Shown here: positions 13,608 to 22,391 of the stretch, piece by piece
Layout: each line of letters starts with the position of its first letter
Numbering within the stretch: the stretch's first letter is position 1
Source: Planctomycetota bacterium
Lineage (GTDB): Bacteria > Planctomycetota > UBA8742 > UBA2392
Length of the DNA: 41,152 nucleotides
Direction of reading: 5' to 3'
NCBI GenBank assembly: GCA_022071975.1
Contig: JAJVIO010000007.1
Coordinates: 113,997 to 155,148, forward strand
Made by a program: the position numbers and the translations under genes
Notes under the pieces: generated by a model
Told to the model about the DNA's origin: nothing
The model's input: the letters and a program-made list of their open reading frames with translations, nothing else
Database searches by the model: none

Positions 13608-15860
13608 CTAGTTGAGCCCGGCCCGTGCGTACATGCGGTACAGCGTGGCGCGGCTGACGCCAAGCTTTTCCGCCATTTCTTCCTTCGAGAACCCCTGCTC
13701 CTCGAAGAAAATCAGCACGTCCTTGTTGAACAGCGTTTCCATCGTGGCGTGCAGGCCGCGCTCAGCGCCCTGGTCAAGGGCACGGCGGCGGTACTCTTCC
13801 ACCACTGCCTTGCGCGCCGGTGCGGCCCCGGATGCCTCAGGGGCCTCGACGTCACGGTCGGTCAGCAGGAACTGCACGATGGCGTCTTCGCGCGAATCAG
13901 TGTCGCCGACGGCCTCGTAGGTCAGCAGGTCGCTGCCGTCCTTTCGCATCACCATCACGCCGCGCACTTCGTCAGGCTCGCCGCAGGTGCTGGCACGGCG
14001 GACGTTGCCCTGCTGGTCTTCGTGGTAGACGTTCATCGAGTCGATGACATCACCCTCTTCACCAAAGGTCTCCGCGCTGGCTCCGCGCTGGCGCACCCAG
14101 CTCAGCACGTTGAAGCGGGTCTGCAGCATCTCGAACAACTTGGAGGCCTGGGCCGAGCGCGGCGTGGGGATGTCCACGGCGGCCGGAAGGCGGGGGCGCT
14201 GTCCGCGTCCGCGCGCCGGCGGTATCAGGCGGGGCAGCTGGCGCGGGCGATCCTTCTGGAGCTTCTCGATGAACTCGACGGCCTGCTGGACCGTGGGCAG
14301 CTGCGCCGAACGCATGCCGTAAGTAAGCGCGCTCATCGCGTAGCGCATGGCGGCTTCCTGGTCTTTGAACTGGGCGCGACAGCGGGCCATCAGCAGCATG
14401 GCGCGTCCAAGGCGTTCGTCAGTGGTGGCAAGCGCGCCCAGGCGGCGCAGGCGCTTGAAAGCGCCCTTGTAGTCGCCCTTCACGTACAGCCGCGTGGCGA
14501 TTTCATCCAGGTAGGCAGCCAGCGTCTTCTCGCTGACCTTGTCGAGGATTTTCTGGCTGACGTGGCTGAGCAGCCAGTCCGCGCGCTCCTCGAGGTTGAA
14601 GGCCGGGCTGCGCAGCAACTCGACGCGCAGCAGGCGCAGGCGCACCCACTGGTCGGTGTTCTTGCCCACCAGGCGGATGGCACGACGCATCAGGCTGTCG
14701 GCGCCGCGCGGCTCAATACCCTTGGCCATGGCCAGCGTGCGTGACGCCAGAGCCAGCCACTCGATGAACGTGGGGATGGCATACAGCTCGCGGTGGCGCG
14801 ACAGCTCGTCCACCAGCTTCTGGGCCTCCTGGTTCAGGCCCACGGCCGCGCACATGGCGGCAAGCTTGGCCTGGTCCACCTGCTCGGCGTACTTGCCGCT
14901 CTCCAGCGTAAGGCCGAGGCTGATGGCGGCGCGCAGGATGCGCAGCGCTTCTTCATAGTGCTCGGCTTCGAAATGCTCTTCGAAGTGCTTGCGGGCCGGC
15001 TTCACGGCGCGGCGCGGATCGCCGGCGTGCAGCAGCAGCTCGACGCGAGCGTCTGGAATGTCCTCAAGGTCCTTTTCAACTACCGCCAGCAGCGCGTTGG
15101 CGCCGGCCTGCAGCTGCTCGGGCGTGAAAGCGGCGCGCAGGGCGCGAACTACCTCGGCATTCAGCGGCATGATGTTGCCGGCAACCTGGCGGAACAGTGT
15201 GCCGCCGGTGAGAGCGGCAACCGCGCCGCTTCCGCTCCGGGTGTCCTGGGCCAGGCGTTCGACGCTGTGCACCTCGAGCGGGCAGGGCATCAGCGCCAGC
15301 GCCGCCAGCAGGCTGCCGTACTTTTCTCGCAATCCGCCGATTTCGGCCTCGATGGCGGCCGTCGTGGGGTCGCCGGGCCGGCCGGCAACACGCTCTTCAC
15401 GGCTTCCGAGCGTGTTAAGGCGGGTGAGCAATTCCGCGACTTTGGGCTCGTCTGCCGTGTTGCCGGGCACCAGCAGGATGACCTGTGGCATGGGGGGCGT
15501 GGCTGCGACGTCACGGGCCACGTCGGCACAGGCGAGCATGTCCCCCAGCCAGTGAAGGCTTGCAGGGTCAGCCGAGGCCGGATCGGCAATGATCAACGTG
15601 TCGGCGCCGGCGCTCAACAACGTCGGGTCGTCGGTAGGCGCGGATGCACCCAGAGTGTGTCGGGCGTTGGAAAGGATCCAGCTGCGCAGGCTGACCGCGC
15701 CGCGCAGGGCGTGACACGGGGCGTAGACCACCTTGCGCCCCGAGATCGCCTCGGACTGGGCCACTTCGGCCGACCAGCCGAGTAAAGTGTCCAGGCTACG
15801 GTTGGTGGCGATTCGATGCATGGTTCTTGTCGCGATGGAATCAGACACGGCGGTGTTCAT
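13608..15860 (-). CDS. Large TPR-like protein with C-terminal Fis/resolvase-type helix-turn-helix
   Basis: A 750-residue protein. The C-terminus FSKEEMAEKLGVSRATLYRMYARAGL is a clear Fis/resolvase-type HTH. The middle (about 280-560) is alpha-helical with TPR-like pairs (HYEEALRILRAAISLG, RLYVKGDYKGAFKRLRRLGAL). Residues 20-160 loosely resemble a sigma54-activator ATPase region (VVYAPCHALRGA, ADTLIIADP) but lack a Walker A GxxxxGK, so any ATPase domain is degenerate. The Arg/Pro-rich linker RPRQLPRLIPPARGRGQRPR precedes a mixed domain. Likely a transcription regulator. A near-perfect 20-bp palindrome 121 bp upstream is a candidate operator; the target genes are unknown. Confidence 0.75.
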   Translation of the reverse strand: MNTAVSDSIATRTMHRIATNRSLDTLLGWSAEVAQSEAISGRKVVYAPCHALRGAVSLRSWILSNARHTLGASAPTDDPTLLSAGADTLIIADPASADPASLHWLGDMLACADVARDVAATPPMPQVILLVPGNTADEPKVAELLTRLNTLGSREERVAGRPGDPTTAAIEAEIGGLREKYGSLLAALALMPCPLEVHSVERLAQDTRSGSGAVAALTGGTLFRQVAGNIMPLNAEVVRALRAAFTPEQLQAGANALLAVVEKDLEDIPDARVELLLHAGDPRRAVKPARKHFEEHFEAEHYEEALRILRAAISLGLTLESGKYAEQVDQAKLAAMCAAVGLNQEAQKLVDELSRHRELYAIPTFIEWLALASRTLAMAKGIEPRGADSLMRRAIRLVGKNTDQWVRLRLLRVELLRSPAFNLEERADWLLSHVSQKILDKVSEKTLAAYLDEIATRLYVKGDYKGAFKRLRRLGALATTDERLGRAMLLMARCRAQFKDQEAAMRYAMSALTYGMRSAQLPTVQQAVEFIEKLQKDRPRQLPRLIPPARGRGQRPRLPAAVDIPTPRSAQASKLFEMLQTRFNVLSWVRQRGASAETFGEEGDVIDSMNVYHEDQQGNVRRASTCGEPDEVRGVMVMRKDGSDLLTYEAVGDTDSREDAIVQFLLTDRDVEAPEASGAAPARKAVVEEYRRRALDQGAERGLHATMETLFNKDVLIFFEEQGFSKEEMAEKLGVSRATLYRMYARAGLN

Positions 15861-16507
15861 CTCTTGTTTGCTCCCGGGCGGATCGACGGCCGACGCCGTA
15901 AGAGGCGTAGCGGTCGCAGTTTGGCCAAAGGCTGCTGTTGTGACTTGGTTTCGTATCCCATAGCATCACAGCCGCCTTTGTGCAATCCAATTGGAATGCA
16001 GAGGCACAGTCTTGAAAATGAGTATCCGTAAAAGTTCGAACCAACAAGTTAGTTTATTTCATGTCGCATTGGAACTGCAAATCATCCCTTCTGTTTGGAA
16101 GATTCGATGTGGGTCAGTTCGGATACCTGACGTTTGGGTTGTTTTAACGCAGTGCAATCTGGAACCATGCCATCCGTTCAGCTTTTTTTAGAGAATCTCG
16201 CACGACCCTATGCTGCGGTTCAAAAACGACCAGCAAACACGCTGATCCATGAAAATGAAACCAGTAAAGAGATAGAAGTATCACTCTAGGTTCGATCCTG
16301 ACGCTTCGAAACAAAGATTTTCCTCCACCCGAGCAACTTATTTGTCCGCCCCCGCAACCGTGCCAATCACCGCGCTCGCCAAGCCTCGGTCGGGTTGAAC
16401 CCCCAGCCACCCCTGACTAAAGGCGCTTGCAGGCCTGACACGAGACTCCCCCTCAGTCACCACTGACAGCCGCTGCCACCCTTCTTCTTCCTTGCTAGAT
16501 TGCGGGC
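15861..16507. other. AT-richer intergenic region with no supported gene
   Basis: 647 bp between divergent genes, visibly lower in GC from about 15950 to 16340 than anything else here. Two short open frames (15991-16191 plus, 16144-16410 minus) have atypical composition, no ribosome binding site and no recognisable motif, so I do not call them. It probably holds promoters of the TPR/HTH gene and the MMPL gene and may be a remnant of foreign DNA. A T-tract (about 16183-16190) has no convincing stem before it. Confidence 0.55.
15981..16000. promoter_or_regulatory. Near-perfect 20-bp palindrome, operator candidate
   Basis: TGCAATCCAATTGGAATGCA: a perfect 10-bp core TCCAATTGGA flanked by complementary TGCA ends, with one mismatched pair. 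It lies 121 bp upstream of the TPR/HTH regulator start in the AT-richer spacer, a plausible dimer binding site. Confidence 0.45.
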
Positions 16508-19288
16508 GTGACCGAGGAGCCCAAAACCGGACGTCGGCAGCGCGTGCTGATGGCGCTGGCGCGTTTCGTGTGCCGCCGTGCCCTGCTGATCGTGGTGCTG
16601 GGCCTGCTGGCTGCCCTGGCGTCGGTGATCTACACCGGGCTGAAGCTCGAGTTCATCACCGAACGCAACGCCCTGGTCGCCCCGGACGCCGAGTACAACA
16701 AGCGCTTCCTTGAGTTCGTCAACAACTTCGGCGACCAGGAACTGATGCTGCTGATGGTGGCCCCCGCCCCGGGGCCGGTGGGCAACCCGGACTACAACCC
16801 GCCCATCCCCGACCAGCTCACGCGCGACGAAATGAAGCAGGCCGCCTCCGCGATCGTCAAAAGACTGCGCGCGAAGCCCGAGTACTTTCCGGTGGTGATC
16901 GACCGCGTGGACCCGGCCAGCTTCGGCTCCACGCGCATGCTCTATCTGCCCCAGGCCGACCTGGAATCGATCGCCACGCAGGTCGAGGCCGGGCGTCCCC
17001 TGATCCACCAGTTGGCGGAAACACCCAGCTACCCCGGCATGCTGCTCGGCATGCGGCGGGGTATTGAAGAAGGCAGCATGGACAACGTCCCCGACGACGC
17101 GGCACTGACCCGCGCCGGCGATGAGATGGCCAAGCTGCTGGCCGCCATGCACCGCAACCTGGCGGCGCCGTCAGGCGAGCCGCCAATGAAGGACCTGTTC
17201 GCCTTCGACAGCAGCGACCCGGGCCTCGACAAGGACGGCTGGTTCCTGATGTGGGAAGGGCGCCTGCTGTTCGTGGCGATCCGCCCCACCAAAGACCAGG
17301 GCGCGCTGAACCAGATCGAGCAGCCCCTCGCCTACGCGCGCGAAGTGGTCGCCGAAGTGCAGGCGCAGCACCCCAAGCTGGCGATCGGCCTGACCGGACG
17401 GCCTGTGATCTACAGCGACGAAATGGCCGCCAGCGGACGCGACATGACGATTGCCACGCTGTTCGCGATCTTCGCCGTGGGGCTGATGTTCGTGCTGGCG
17501 TTCCGGAGCATCTCGCGACCGCTGCTGGCGGTGGTGTCGCTGGTGCTTGCCCTGTGCTGGACGATCGGCGCGACCACCCTGCTGATCGGCCACCTGAACA
17601 TCTTCGCCATGGTGTTCGGCGTGGTGCTGGTGGGCCTGGGCATCGACTTCGGCATCCACCTGCTCGCGCACTATCGCCACGGCCTCGAACGCGGTCTGGG
17701 CGTGCGCGAAGCGCTGATCGAAGTGTACCGTGAAATCGGCATGGGCACCGTGCTGGGGGCCGTCACCACGGCGGCGGCGCTCAGCACGGCGGCGCTGACC
17801 GATTTCCTGGGCCTGGCAGAGCTGGGCTTGATCTGCGGTATCGGAATCATGCTCTGCCTGGTGGCGATGCTGCTGGTGTTTCCGGCCATGCTGGTGGTGC
17901 TGGACGCGCGCCGCGTGGGCGACGGCGACCCGGCATTGCGCGCCACCATGGCCGAACGCGAAGCCGCCGAGCTGGCAGCGCCGCACCCCGGCACGGGCCG
18001 CTGGCGCAGGTTCGGCGCGCTGGCGGTGGCGCTGCTGATGGTCGCCAGCCTGGCGATCACAGGCATCGAGGTCGCTCGCGGCTGGATACCGTTCGATTAC
18101 AACCTGCTGGAACTCAACGATCCCGGCAGCGAGGGCGTGCACTGGGAAAAACTGCTGATCGACCACGACCAGCGCGCCAGCTACGCCGTCAGCACCAGCC
18201 GCAGTCTCGAAGAGCTGCGCGCCCTGCGCCGGCAGTACGACAAGCTGGCCGAGCAGGGCATCGTGCGAGGCACCGAGAGCATCCTGCCCGAGAACGAGCC
18301 GGCCAAGCGCGAAACCCTGGCGCGCATCGACGCGGCACTGCCGCCTCACTTCGCAGACGTCGGCCTTGCCAGCGATTCCAAAGAGCTGCGCGGCGCTGTG
18401 CGCAAGCTGCAGGCCGCGCTGCGCGAGCTGCAGACCCGCGGCCCCCGCTACGAGCAGGCCTTTGAGCCCGCGCTGGTACAGCTGCAGAACATCTCCAACC
18501 TCTGCCAGCAGCGCGGCCCGGCCGTGGATACGCGCCTGGCCGAAGTCGAGCCGGAGTTCTTCGCCAGCCTGGTCGGCCTGATGCGCAGCCTGAAACGCGA
18601 CGCAAACCCGCCGGCCATCACGGCCGACGGCCTGCCGCCGATCCTGCGTTCACGCTACGTGGGCAAGAACCTCGAGGGCGAAACGTTGTACGCCCTGTAC
18701 GTCTACCCGGCAAAAAACGTCTGGGAGCGCGAGTTGGCCGCCGAGTTCAACGAAGCGCTGCTGGCCGTGGACCCGCAGGCCACCGGCGTGACCATCCAGA
18801 TCCAGGAAAGCGGCTCACTGATTGTCGAAGGCTTCGGCCACAGCGTGCTGTACGCCTTCATCGCCATCGTGGTGCTGCTGGCACTGGACCTCCGCCGGCC
18901 GCTGGCGCTGCTGGTGGCGTTGCTGCCGCTGATTTGCTCGCTGGCGATCCTGCTGGGCGTGATGACCCTGACCGACCTGAGCTTCAACTTCGCCAACTTC
19001 TTCGCCGTGCCGATCCTGATCGGCACCACGGTGGACGCGGGCGTTTACCTGGTACACAGCCAGCGGCACGGCGACGCGCGCCGCACTGTGGCGCAGTCGC
19101 GCCATGCCTGCCTGCTATGCGGCCTGACCACGCTGCTGGGCTTCGGCTCGCTGGTGATCGCCAGCCACCTGGGCATCGTCTCGCTGGGGCTGGTACTTTC
19201 GGTCGGCTGCCTGGCCGGAATCCTGGGCAGCTACTTCCTCGTGCCGGCGGTGCTGGGTTGGTTTAATGAAAGAGGACGCAGGCTGTAG
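16508..19288 (+). CDS. MMPL/RND-family exporter (HpnN-like)
   Basis: A 926-residue inner-membrane transporter with the duplicated RND layout. Half 1: TM1 ALLIVVLGLLAALASVIYTG, a periplasmic domain to about residue 310, then a five-helix block including GVVLVGLGIDFGIHLLAHYRHG and the MGTVLGAVTTAAALSTAAL helix. Half 2: TM7 FGALAVALLMVASLAITGIEV, a second periplasmic domain, then helices VLYAFIAIVVLLALDL to LVLSVGCLAGILGSYFLVPAVLGW. The architecture matches MMPL proteins such as the hopanoid exporter HpnN, though no hopanoid gene is nearby. It exports lipids or other hydrophobic molecules; the substrate is unknown. Start GTG 16508 has a weak ribosome binding site. First gene of a plus-strand run to tatD. 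Confidence 0.9.
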   Translation: MTEEPKTGRRQRVLMALARFVCRRALLIVVLGLLAALASVIYTGLKLEFITERNALVAPDAEYNKRFLEFVNNFGDQELMLLMVAPAPGPVGNPDYNPPIPDQLTRDEMKQAASAIVKRLRAKPEYFPVVIDRVDPASFGSTRMLYLPQADLESIATQVEAGRPLIHQLAETPSYPGMLLGMRRGIEEGSMDNVPDDAALTRAGDEMAKLLAAMHRNLAAPSGEPPMKDLFAFDSSDPGLDKDGWFLMWEGRLLFVAIRPTKDQGALNQIEQPLAYAREVVAEVQAQHPKLAIGLTGRPVIYSDEMAASGRDMTIATLFAIFAVGLMFVLAFRSISRPLLAVVSLVLALCWTIGATTLLIGHLNIFAMVFGVVLVGLGIDFGIHLLAHYRHGLERGLGVREALIEVYREIGMGTVLGAVTTAAALSTAALTDFLGLAELGLICGIGIMLCLVAMLLVFPAMLVVLDARRVGDGDPALRATMAEREAAELAAPHPGTGRWRRFGALAVALLMVASLAITGIEVARGWIPFDYNLLELNDPGSEGVHWEKLLIDHDQRASYAVSTSRSLEELRALRRQYDKLAEQGIVRGTESILPENEPAKRETLARIDAALPPHFADVGLASDSKELRGAVRKLQAALRELQTRGPRYEQAFEPALVQLQNISNLCQQRGPAVDTRLAEVEPEFFASLVGLMRSLKRDANPPAITADGLPPILRSRYVGKNLEGETLYALYVYPAKNVWERELAAEFNEALLAVDPQATGVTIQIQESGSLIVEGFGHSVLYAFIAIVVLLALDLRRPLALLVALLPLICSLAILLGVMTLTDLSFNFANFFAVPILIGTTVDAGVYLVHSQRHGDARRTVAQSRHACLLCGLTTLLGFGSLVIASHLGIVSLGLVLSVGCLAGILGSYFLVPAVLGWFNERGRRL

Positions 19289-19324
19289 CTGTTTGTCTTC
19301 CGGGGCCGGAAGCGAGAGAGCACC

Positions 19325-20176
19325 ATGACCCACCTGTTCCGCGTCATCAGCCCGGCAATCTGCCTGGCGCTGCTGCTGGGCGCCGCCAGCGCCCAGGACA
19401 AGCCGAAAGAGTTCGGCCTGGTCGTCTACAAGCTCGGCGAGCGCTACGCCACGGACGACAAGGCCGGCGCCACCCTCGATGGCTTTACGGACTACCTCGA
19501 CAAGCGCATGCCCGGTTGCGACTTCACACGCATCGGCGTGCGCAACAAGCCTGAAGACGCCCTGAGCCTGCTGAAAGACGACAAGAAACCCGTCGCGGTC
19601 GCCATCGTCAGCCCCGGCTTCTACTTCAAGCACAAGACCGAGCTGAAGCTCACTGCCCTGGCCGAGGCCACCCGCGGCGGCAAAGACGGCGAGCAGTACA
19701 CGCTGGTCGGCGCGGCTGAGATGAAGGAGTACCCGGCCGGCAAGAAAGTCGCTACCAGCATGAGCGCCGACCCTGACTGGCTGAACAAGGCCGTGCTGCG
19801 CGCCCCTGCAGGCGTCAAGCCGGTCGAGTGGGTGCAGTACGACAACCTCAGCGACGCGGCCTACGAGATCATCGACGAAGAGGATGGCGCGCCCGACTTC
19901 GTGCTGGTCGATTCCGTGACCCTTGACGTGTTCGCAAAAGACGACGACCTGAAATCACTGAAGAAAGGTCTGCAGTCAGAGCGCTTGCCACAGGACCTGG
20001 TGGTGGAGATTGACGGCCGCCTCGGTGACAAGCGCGAAGAGTTCCAGAAGCTGATCGGCGCCCTGGACGACAACGAACAGGGCAAGAAGGTGGGTGAAAA
20101 CCTGCAGTCCCCGAAGTTCCCCACGCCGGACACGAAGCGCCTCGAGAAAGTGCAGCAGTGGTACGACGCCGGCTAG
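19325..20176 (+). CDS. Exported substrate-binding-like protein (PhnD-type fold suspected)
   Basis: A 283-residue protein with signal peptide MTHLFRVISPAICLALLLGAASAQ. The mature part has FGLVVYKLGERY, LLKDDKKPVAVAIVSPGFYF and VQYDNLSDAAYEIIDEEDGAPDFVLVD, the alternating pattern of type 2 periplasmic-binding proteins, nearest in feel to phosphonate/phosphite PhnD-like proteins. No ABC permease or ATPase is adjacent, so it may deliver a ligand to, or regulate, the MMPL exporter. The 3' end overlaps the next gene by 19 bp, implying translational coupling. Start ATG 19325 follows GAGAG. Confidence 0.65.
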   Translation: MTHLFRVISPAICLALLLGAASAQDKPKEFGLVVYKLGERYATDDKAGATLDGFTDYLDKRMPGCDFTRIGVRNKPEDALSLLKDDKKPVAVAIVSPGFYFKHKTELKLTALAEATRGGKDGEQYTLVGAAEMKEYPAGKKVATSMSADPDWLNKAVLRAPAGVKPVEWVQYDNLSDAAYEIIDEEDGAPDFVLVDSVTLDVFAKDDDLKSLKKGLQSERLPQDLVVEIDGRLGDKREEFQKLIGALDDNEQGKKVGENLQSPKFPTPDTKRLEKVQQWYDAG

Positions 20177-21012
20177 CCGTCAGCGCAATCACGGCCGTCG
20201 CCGCCCTGGCGGCGCTGCTGGTGTTTCCGGCCGCGTGCAAGCAGGTGCCGGAAGAGGTGCTGCACAACAACGCCAACAAGGAAAACAACAACGTGGACCC
20301 GGTGCCGCTCGCGCAGGATGCGGAGGCCGCGTTTGAGCAGACTCCGCGCACACTGGAGCGAGTACGCATCAGTTCCAGCATGTTCGCGCGCGCGCTTGAG
20401 TATGAAAAGGCCCGCAGTTACGACGCGCTCTGGAAGGCCGCGCGCACGGACGCCTGGCTGGCGGGCTACAGCAGCGACAACGTGGAGCGTGAGCGTCACG
20501 CGCGCAGCGGTCTGGTCTACGCCAACACCGCGCTGAAGCTGAAGCCTGAGGGCGCCGAGGCGCTGTTCTACCACGCCGTGCTGGCCGGTTTTCTGGGCGA
20601 CCTGGACAACGACTACGGCCTGGATGCCGTCAGTAAAATCGAGACGAACACAAAGTTGCTGATCGAGCGCGACCAGGACGTAGCCCACGGCGGCCCCTGG
20701 CGCGTGCTGGGCGTGCTGCAACTGCGAGCGCCGGGGCCGCCGGTCAGCATCGGCAGCCTGCGCAACGGCAAGAAGAACCTCGAAAAGGCGCTGGAGAAAG
20801 CACCGGATTGGCCCGAAAACCACCTGTACATGGCGGAAGCGGAGTTCCTGTGGGCCAAAGACAAAGACAAGCCCGAGTTCGCCCAGCAGGCCCGCGAGCG
20901 GCTGGAGAAGTGGCTGCTGGGTCAGCAGGCAGCAGCGCCGGAAGGCCACGAGTTCGAGTTCGCCGACTGGCAGAAGAAAGCGCGCGCACTAGTGGAGACG
21001 AACAGCAAATGA
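20158..21012 (+). CDS. Putative lipoprotein with helical repeats (TRAP-T/TatT-like)
   Basis: A 284-residue protein starting at GTG 20158 inside the end of the previous gene. The N-terminus MVRRRLAVSAITAV..LLVFPAACKQ is a lipoprotein-type signal with Cys at about 27 (the -3 residue is Pro, which is unusual). The mature region is helical with TPR-like pieces: ARSGLVYANTALKLKPEGAEALFYHAVL, NGKKNLEKALEKAPDWPENHLYMAEAE. This resembles periplasmic TRAP-associated TatT lipoproteins; no TRAP permease is nearby. The last codons and stop lie within the arm of a heptad-word repeat. Confidence 0.65.
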   Translation: MVRRRLAVSAITAVAALAALLVFPAACKQVPEEVLHNNANKENNNVDPVPLAQDAEAAFEQTPRTLERVRISSSMFARALEYEKARSYDALWKAARTDAWLAGYSSDNVERERHARSGLVYANTALKLKPEGAEALFYHAVLAGFLGDLDNDYGLDAVSKIETNTKLLIERDQDVAHGGPWRVLGVLQLRAPGPPVSIGSLRNGKKNLEKALEKAPDWPENHLYMAEAEFLWAKDKDKPEFAQQARERLEKWLLGQQAAAPEGHEFEFADWQKKARALVETNSK

Positions 21013-21102
21013 ACAATAACCAATTACCAATGTTCAATTCACGGCAGTCGGCCGAGTCTGCGCATCGGTAATTGGAAATTGGTTATTGGTAATTCGCTGT
21101 TC
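21000..21102. repeat. Heptad-word inverted repeat between the lipoprotein gene and tatD
   Basis: Left arm about 21000-21040 starts GAACAGCAAATGAACAATAA; right arm 21069-21102 is built of ATTGGAA, ATTGGTT, ATTGGTA heptads and ends GCTGTTC. The arms are largely complementary over about 34 bp across a 28-nt loop. The loop contains GGCAGTCG as in the ABC-F element. The upstream stop codon (21010-21012) is inside the left arm. Confidence 0.8.
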
Positions 21103-21119
21103 AAGACCCATACAAGCTC

Positions 21120-21893
21120 ATGCTGATCGACACCCACTGCCACATCAACTTCCACGACTACGACACCGACCGCGAGGCCATGCTGCAGCGCGCCCTGGAG
21201 CACGGCGTCGAAAAGGTGGTCTGCATCGGCATGCTGCCCGAGGGCGGCCGCGAGGCGCTGGCGCTCGCCCGCAAGTTTCCCGGCCGCGTGTACGCCAGCG
21301 TGGGCGCCCACCCCTATGACGCCGGCAAGTTGGATGCCGCAACCCTGGATGAATTCCGTGCGCTGCTCTCCGAACCGGAGATGGTGCTGATGGGCGAGAT
21401 GGGCATCGACACGGTCAAGGCGCCGGACCCGATTGATGTGCAGGAGAAAGCCTTCGCCCGCCAGTTGGAGCTGGCCGGCGAGCTTGACCTGCCGGTCTGC
21501 ATTCACAGCCGCGACGCATTCAAGCTCTGCGAGCGCGTGATCCGCAGTGTGCACCCCAGGGGCTGGAAGGGCTTCGCCCATTGCTTCAGTGACGGCCCCG
21601 AGGAAGCGCTGGGCTGGAAGGAACTCGGCTTCAAGATCAGCTTCGCCGGCCAGGTCACGTTCAAGAACCAATCCTGCGACACCATCCGCGCGGCCGCGGC
21701 GGTACTAACCCCGGAAGACGTGGTGGTGGAAACAGACGCACCTTTCCTCGCCCCCGCCCCCCACCGCGGCAAGCGCAACGAGCCCGCCTTCGTAAAACAC
21801 ACGGCCGAGAAGCTGGCCGAAATCTGGGGAATCACGGCCGAAGAAGTCTTCACCCGCACCACAGCCACGGCGCGGTCCGTGCTGCGGATTTAA
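21120..21893 (+). CDS. tatD: TatD-family metal-dependent hydrolase/DNase
   Basis: A 257-residue TIM-barrel hydrolase of normal TatD length. Metal-ligand motifs in order: DTHCH (4-8), VGAHPYD, GEMGID (usual GEIGLD), PVCIHSRDA, GFAHCFSDG, and VVVETDAPFLAP. TatD proteins are cytosolic Mg-dependent 3'-5' exonucleases/DNases used in DNA repair and turnover. No tat translocase genes are present. There is no clear Shine-Dalgarno site before the ATG at 21120; the gene starts 18 bp after the hairpin element and may depend on upstream transcription. The stop codon meets the left arm of the next repeat. Confidence 0.95.
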   Translation: MLIDTHCHINFHDYDTDREAMLQRALEHGVEKVVCIGMLPEGGREALALARKFPGRVYASVGAHPYDAGKLDAATLDEFRALLSEPEMVLMGEMGIDTVKAPDPIDVQEKAFARQLELAGELDLPVCIHSRDAFKLCERVIRSVHPRGWKGFAHCFSDGPEEALGWKELGFKISFAGQVTFKNQSCDTIRAAAAVLTPEDVVVETDAPFLAPAPHRGKRNEPAFVKHTAEKLAEIWGITAEEVFTRTTATARSVLRI

Positions 21894-22008
21894 GGGCCAC
21901 AAAAACACGAAAACACAAAAGGAAAGACCACGAAAACTGCTGGGGCCGGCGACCACCGACTCGCTTTTCGTGCGCTTTTCTTTCGTGATTTCGTGCTTTA
22001 GTGGCCCT
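21893..22008. repeat. AC/GA-rich inverted repeat at the tatD stop codon
   Basis: Left arm 21893-21935 begins AGGGCCACAAAAACACGAAA; right arm 21966-22008 ends TTAGTGGCCCT. Over roughly 40 bp the arms are mostly complementary, with a 30-nt loop. The internal words (CACGAAAA, CACAAAAG; CGTGATTT, CGTGCTTT) have a period of about 8 bp. The element begins at the last base of the tatD stop. Confidence 0.8.
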
Positions 22009-22050
22009 CTTGTTTTTCGGCGGACCGCCGAGTAACGGACGGCTGCGATT

Positions 22051-22272
22051 GCCACGCGGGGGCGCAAAGGCGCGAGGCGATTGCACTGGACTGGCCTGTT
22101 TTCGCCGAGGCCGCTGCCTTGAAGACGAATTGACGCGAAGGTCGCGAAGGCACGCGAAGCAAAGCCTTCCCGGGGCAGTTCTTCGCGAACTTCGCGTCAG
22201 CATTTTCCCTGTGGCGCGGGTTCAGGGAGTCGCTCTCGGCAGCACCTTCAGTCCTTTGCGCCTCCGCGTGGC
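22051..22272. repeat. Nested inverted repeats (two hairpins, one inside the other)
   Basis: Outer arms 22051-22070 (GCCACGCGGGGGCGCAAAGG) and 22253-22272 are complementary at 19 of 20 positions. Inner arms 22131-22149 (TGACGCGAAGGTCGCGAAG) and 22181-22199 match at 18 of 19. The inner words GACGCGAAG/GTCGCGAAG/CACGCGAAG repeat every 9-10 bp. No gene is supported here; open frames on either strand are repeat translations. Confidence 0.8.
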
Positions 22273-22307
22273 CTTGTCTCGGTGCTATCGAGGCTGACGC
22301 AACCAAA

Positions 22308-22329
22308 GCCCGGGGTGCAAACCCCGGGC
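22308..22329. terminator. Hairpin terminator candidate, GCAA tetraloop
   Basis: GCCCGGGGT (22308-22316) / ACCCCGGGC (22321-22329): a perfect 9-bp stem with a GNRA-type loop GCAA, in the convergent region between tatD and mutL. No T tract follows. Confidence 0.5.
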
Positions 22330-22363
22330 GAGTTACGATTGAGTCGCGAGCACAGGCTTACCC

Positions 22364-22385
22364 GCCCGGGATTGGCATCCCGGGC
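22364..22385. terminator. Hairpin terminator candidate before the mutL stop
   Basis: GCCCGGGAT (22364-22372) / ATCCCGGGC (22377-22385) with a 4-nt loop, 7 bp beyond the mutL stop codon. It is closely related to the hairpin at 22308-22329, so these may be two copies of a small palindromic repeat as well as terminators. Confidence 0.5.
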
Positions 22386-22391
22386 TCTGGC

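Noticed and set aside
15991..16410. Short ORFs in the AT-richer spacer (66 aa plus, 88 aa minus)
   Set aside because: Atypical composition, no ribosome binding site, no motif.
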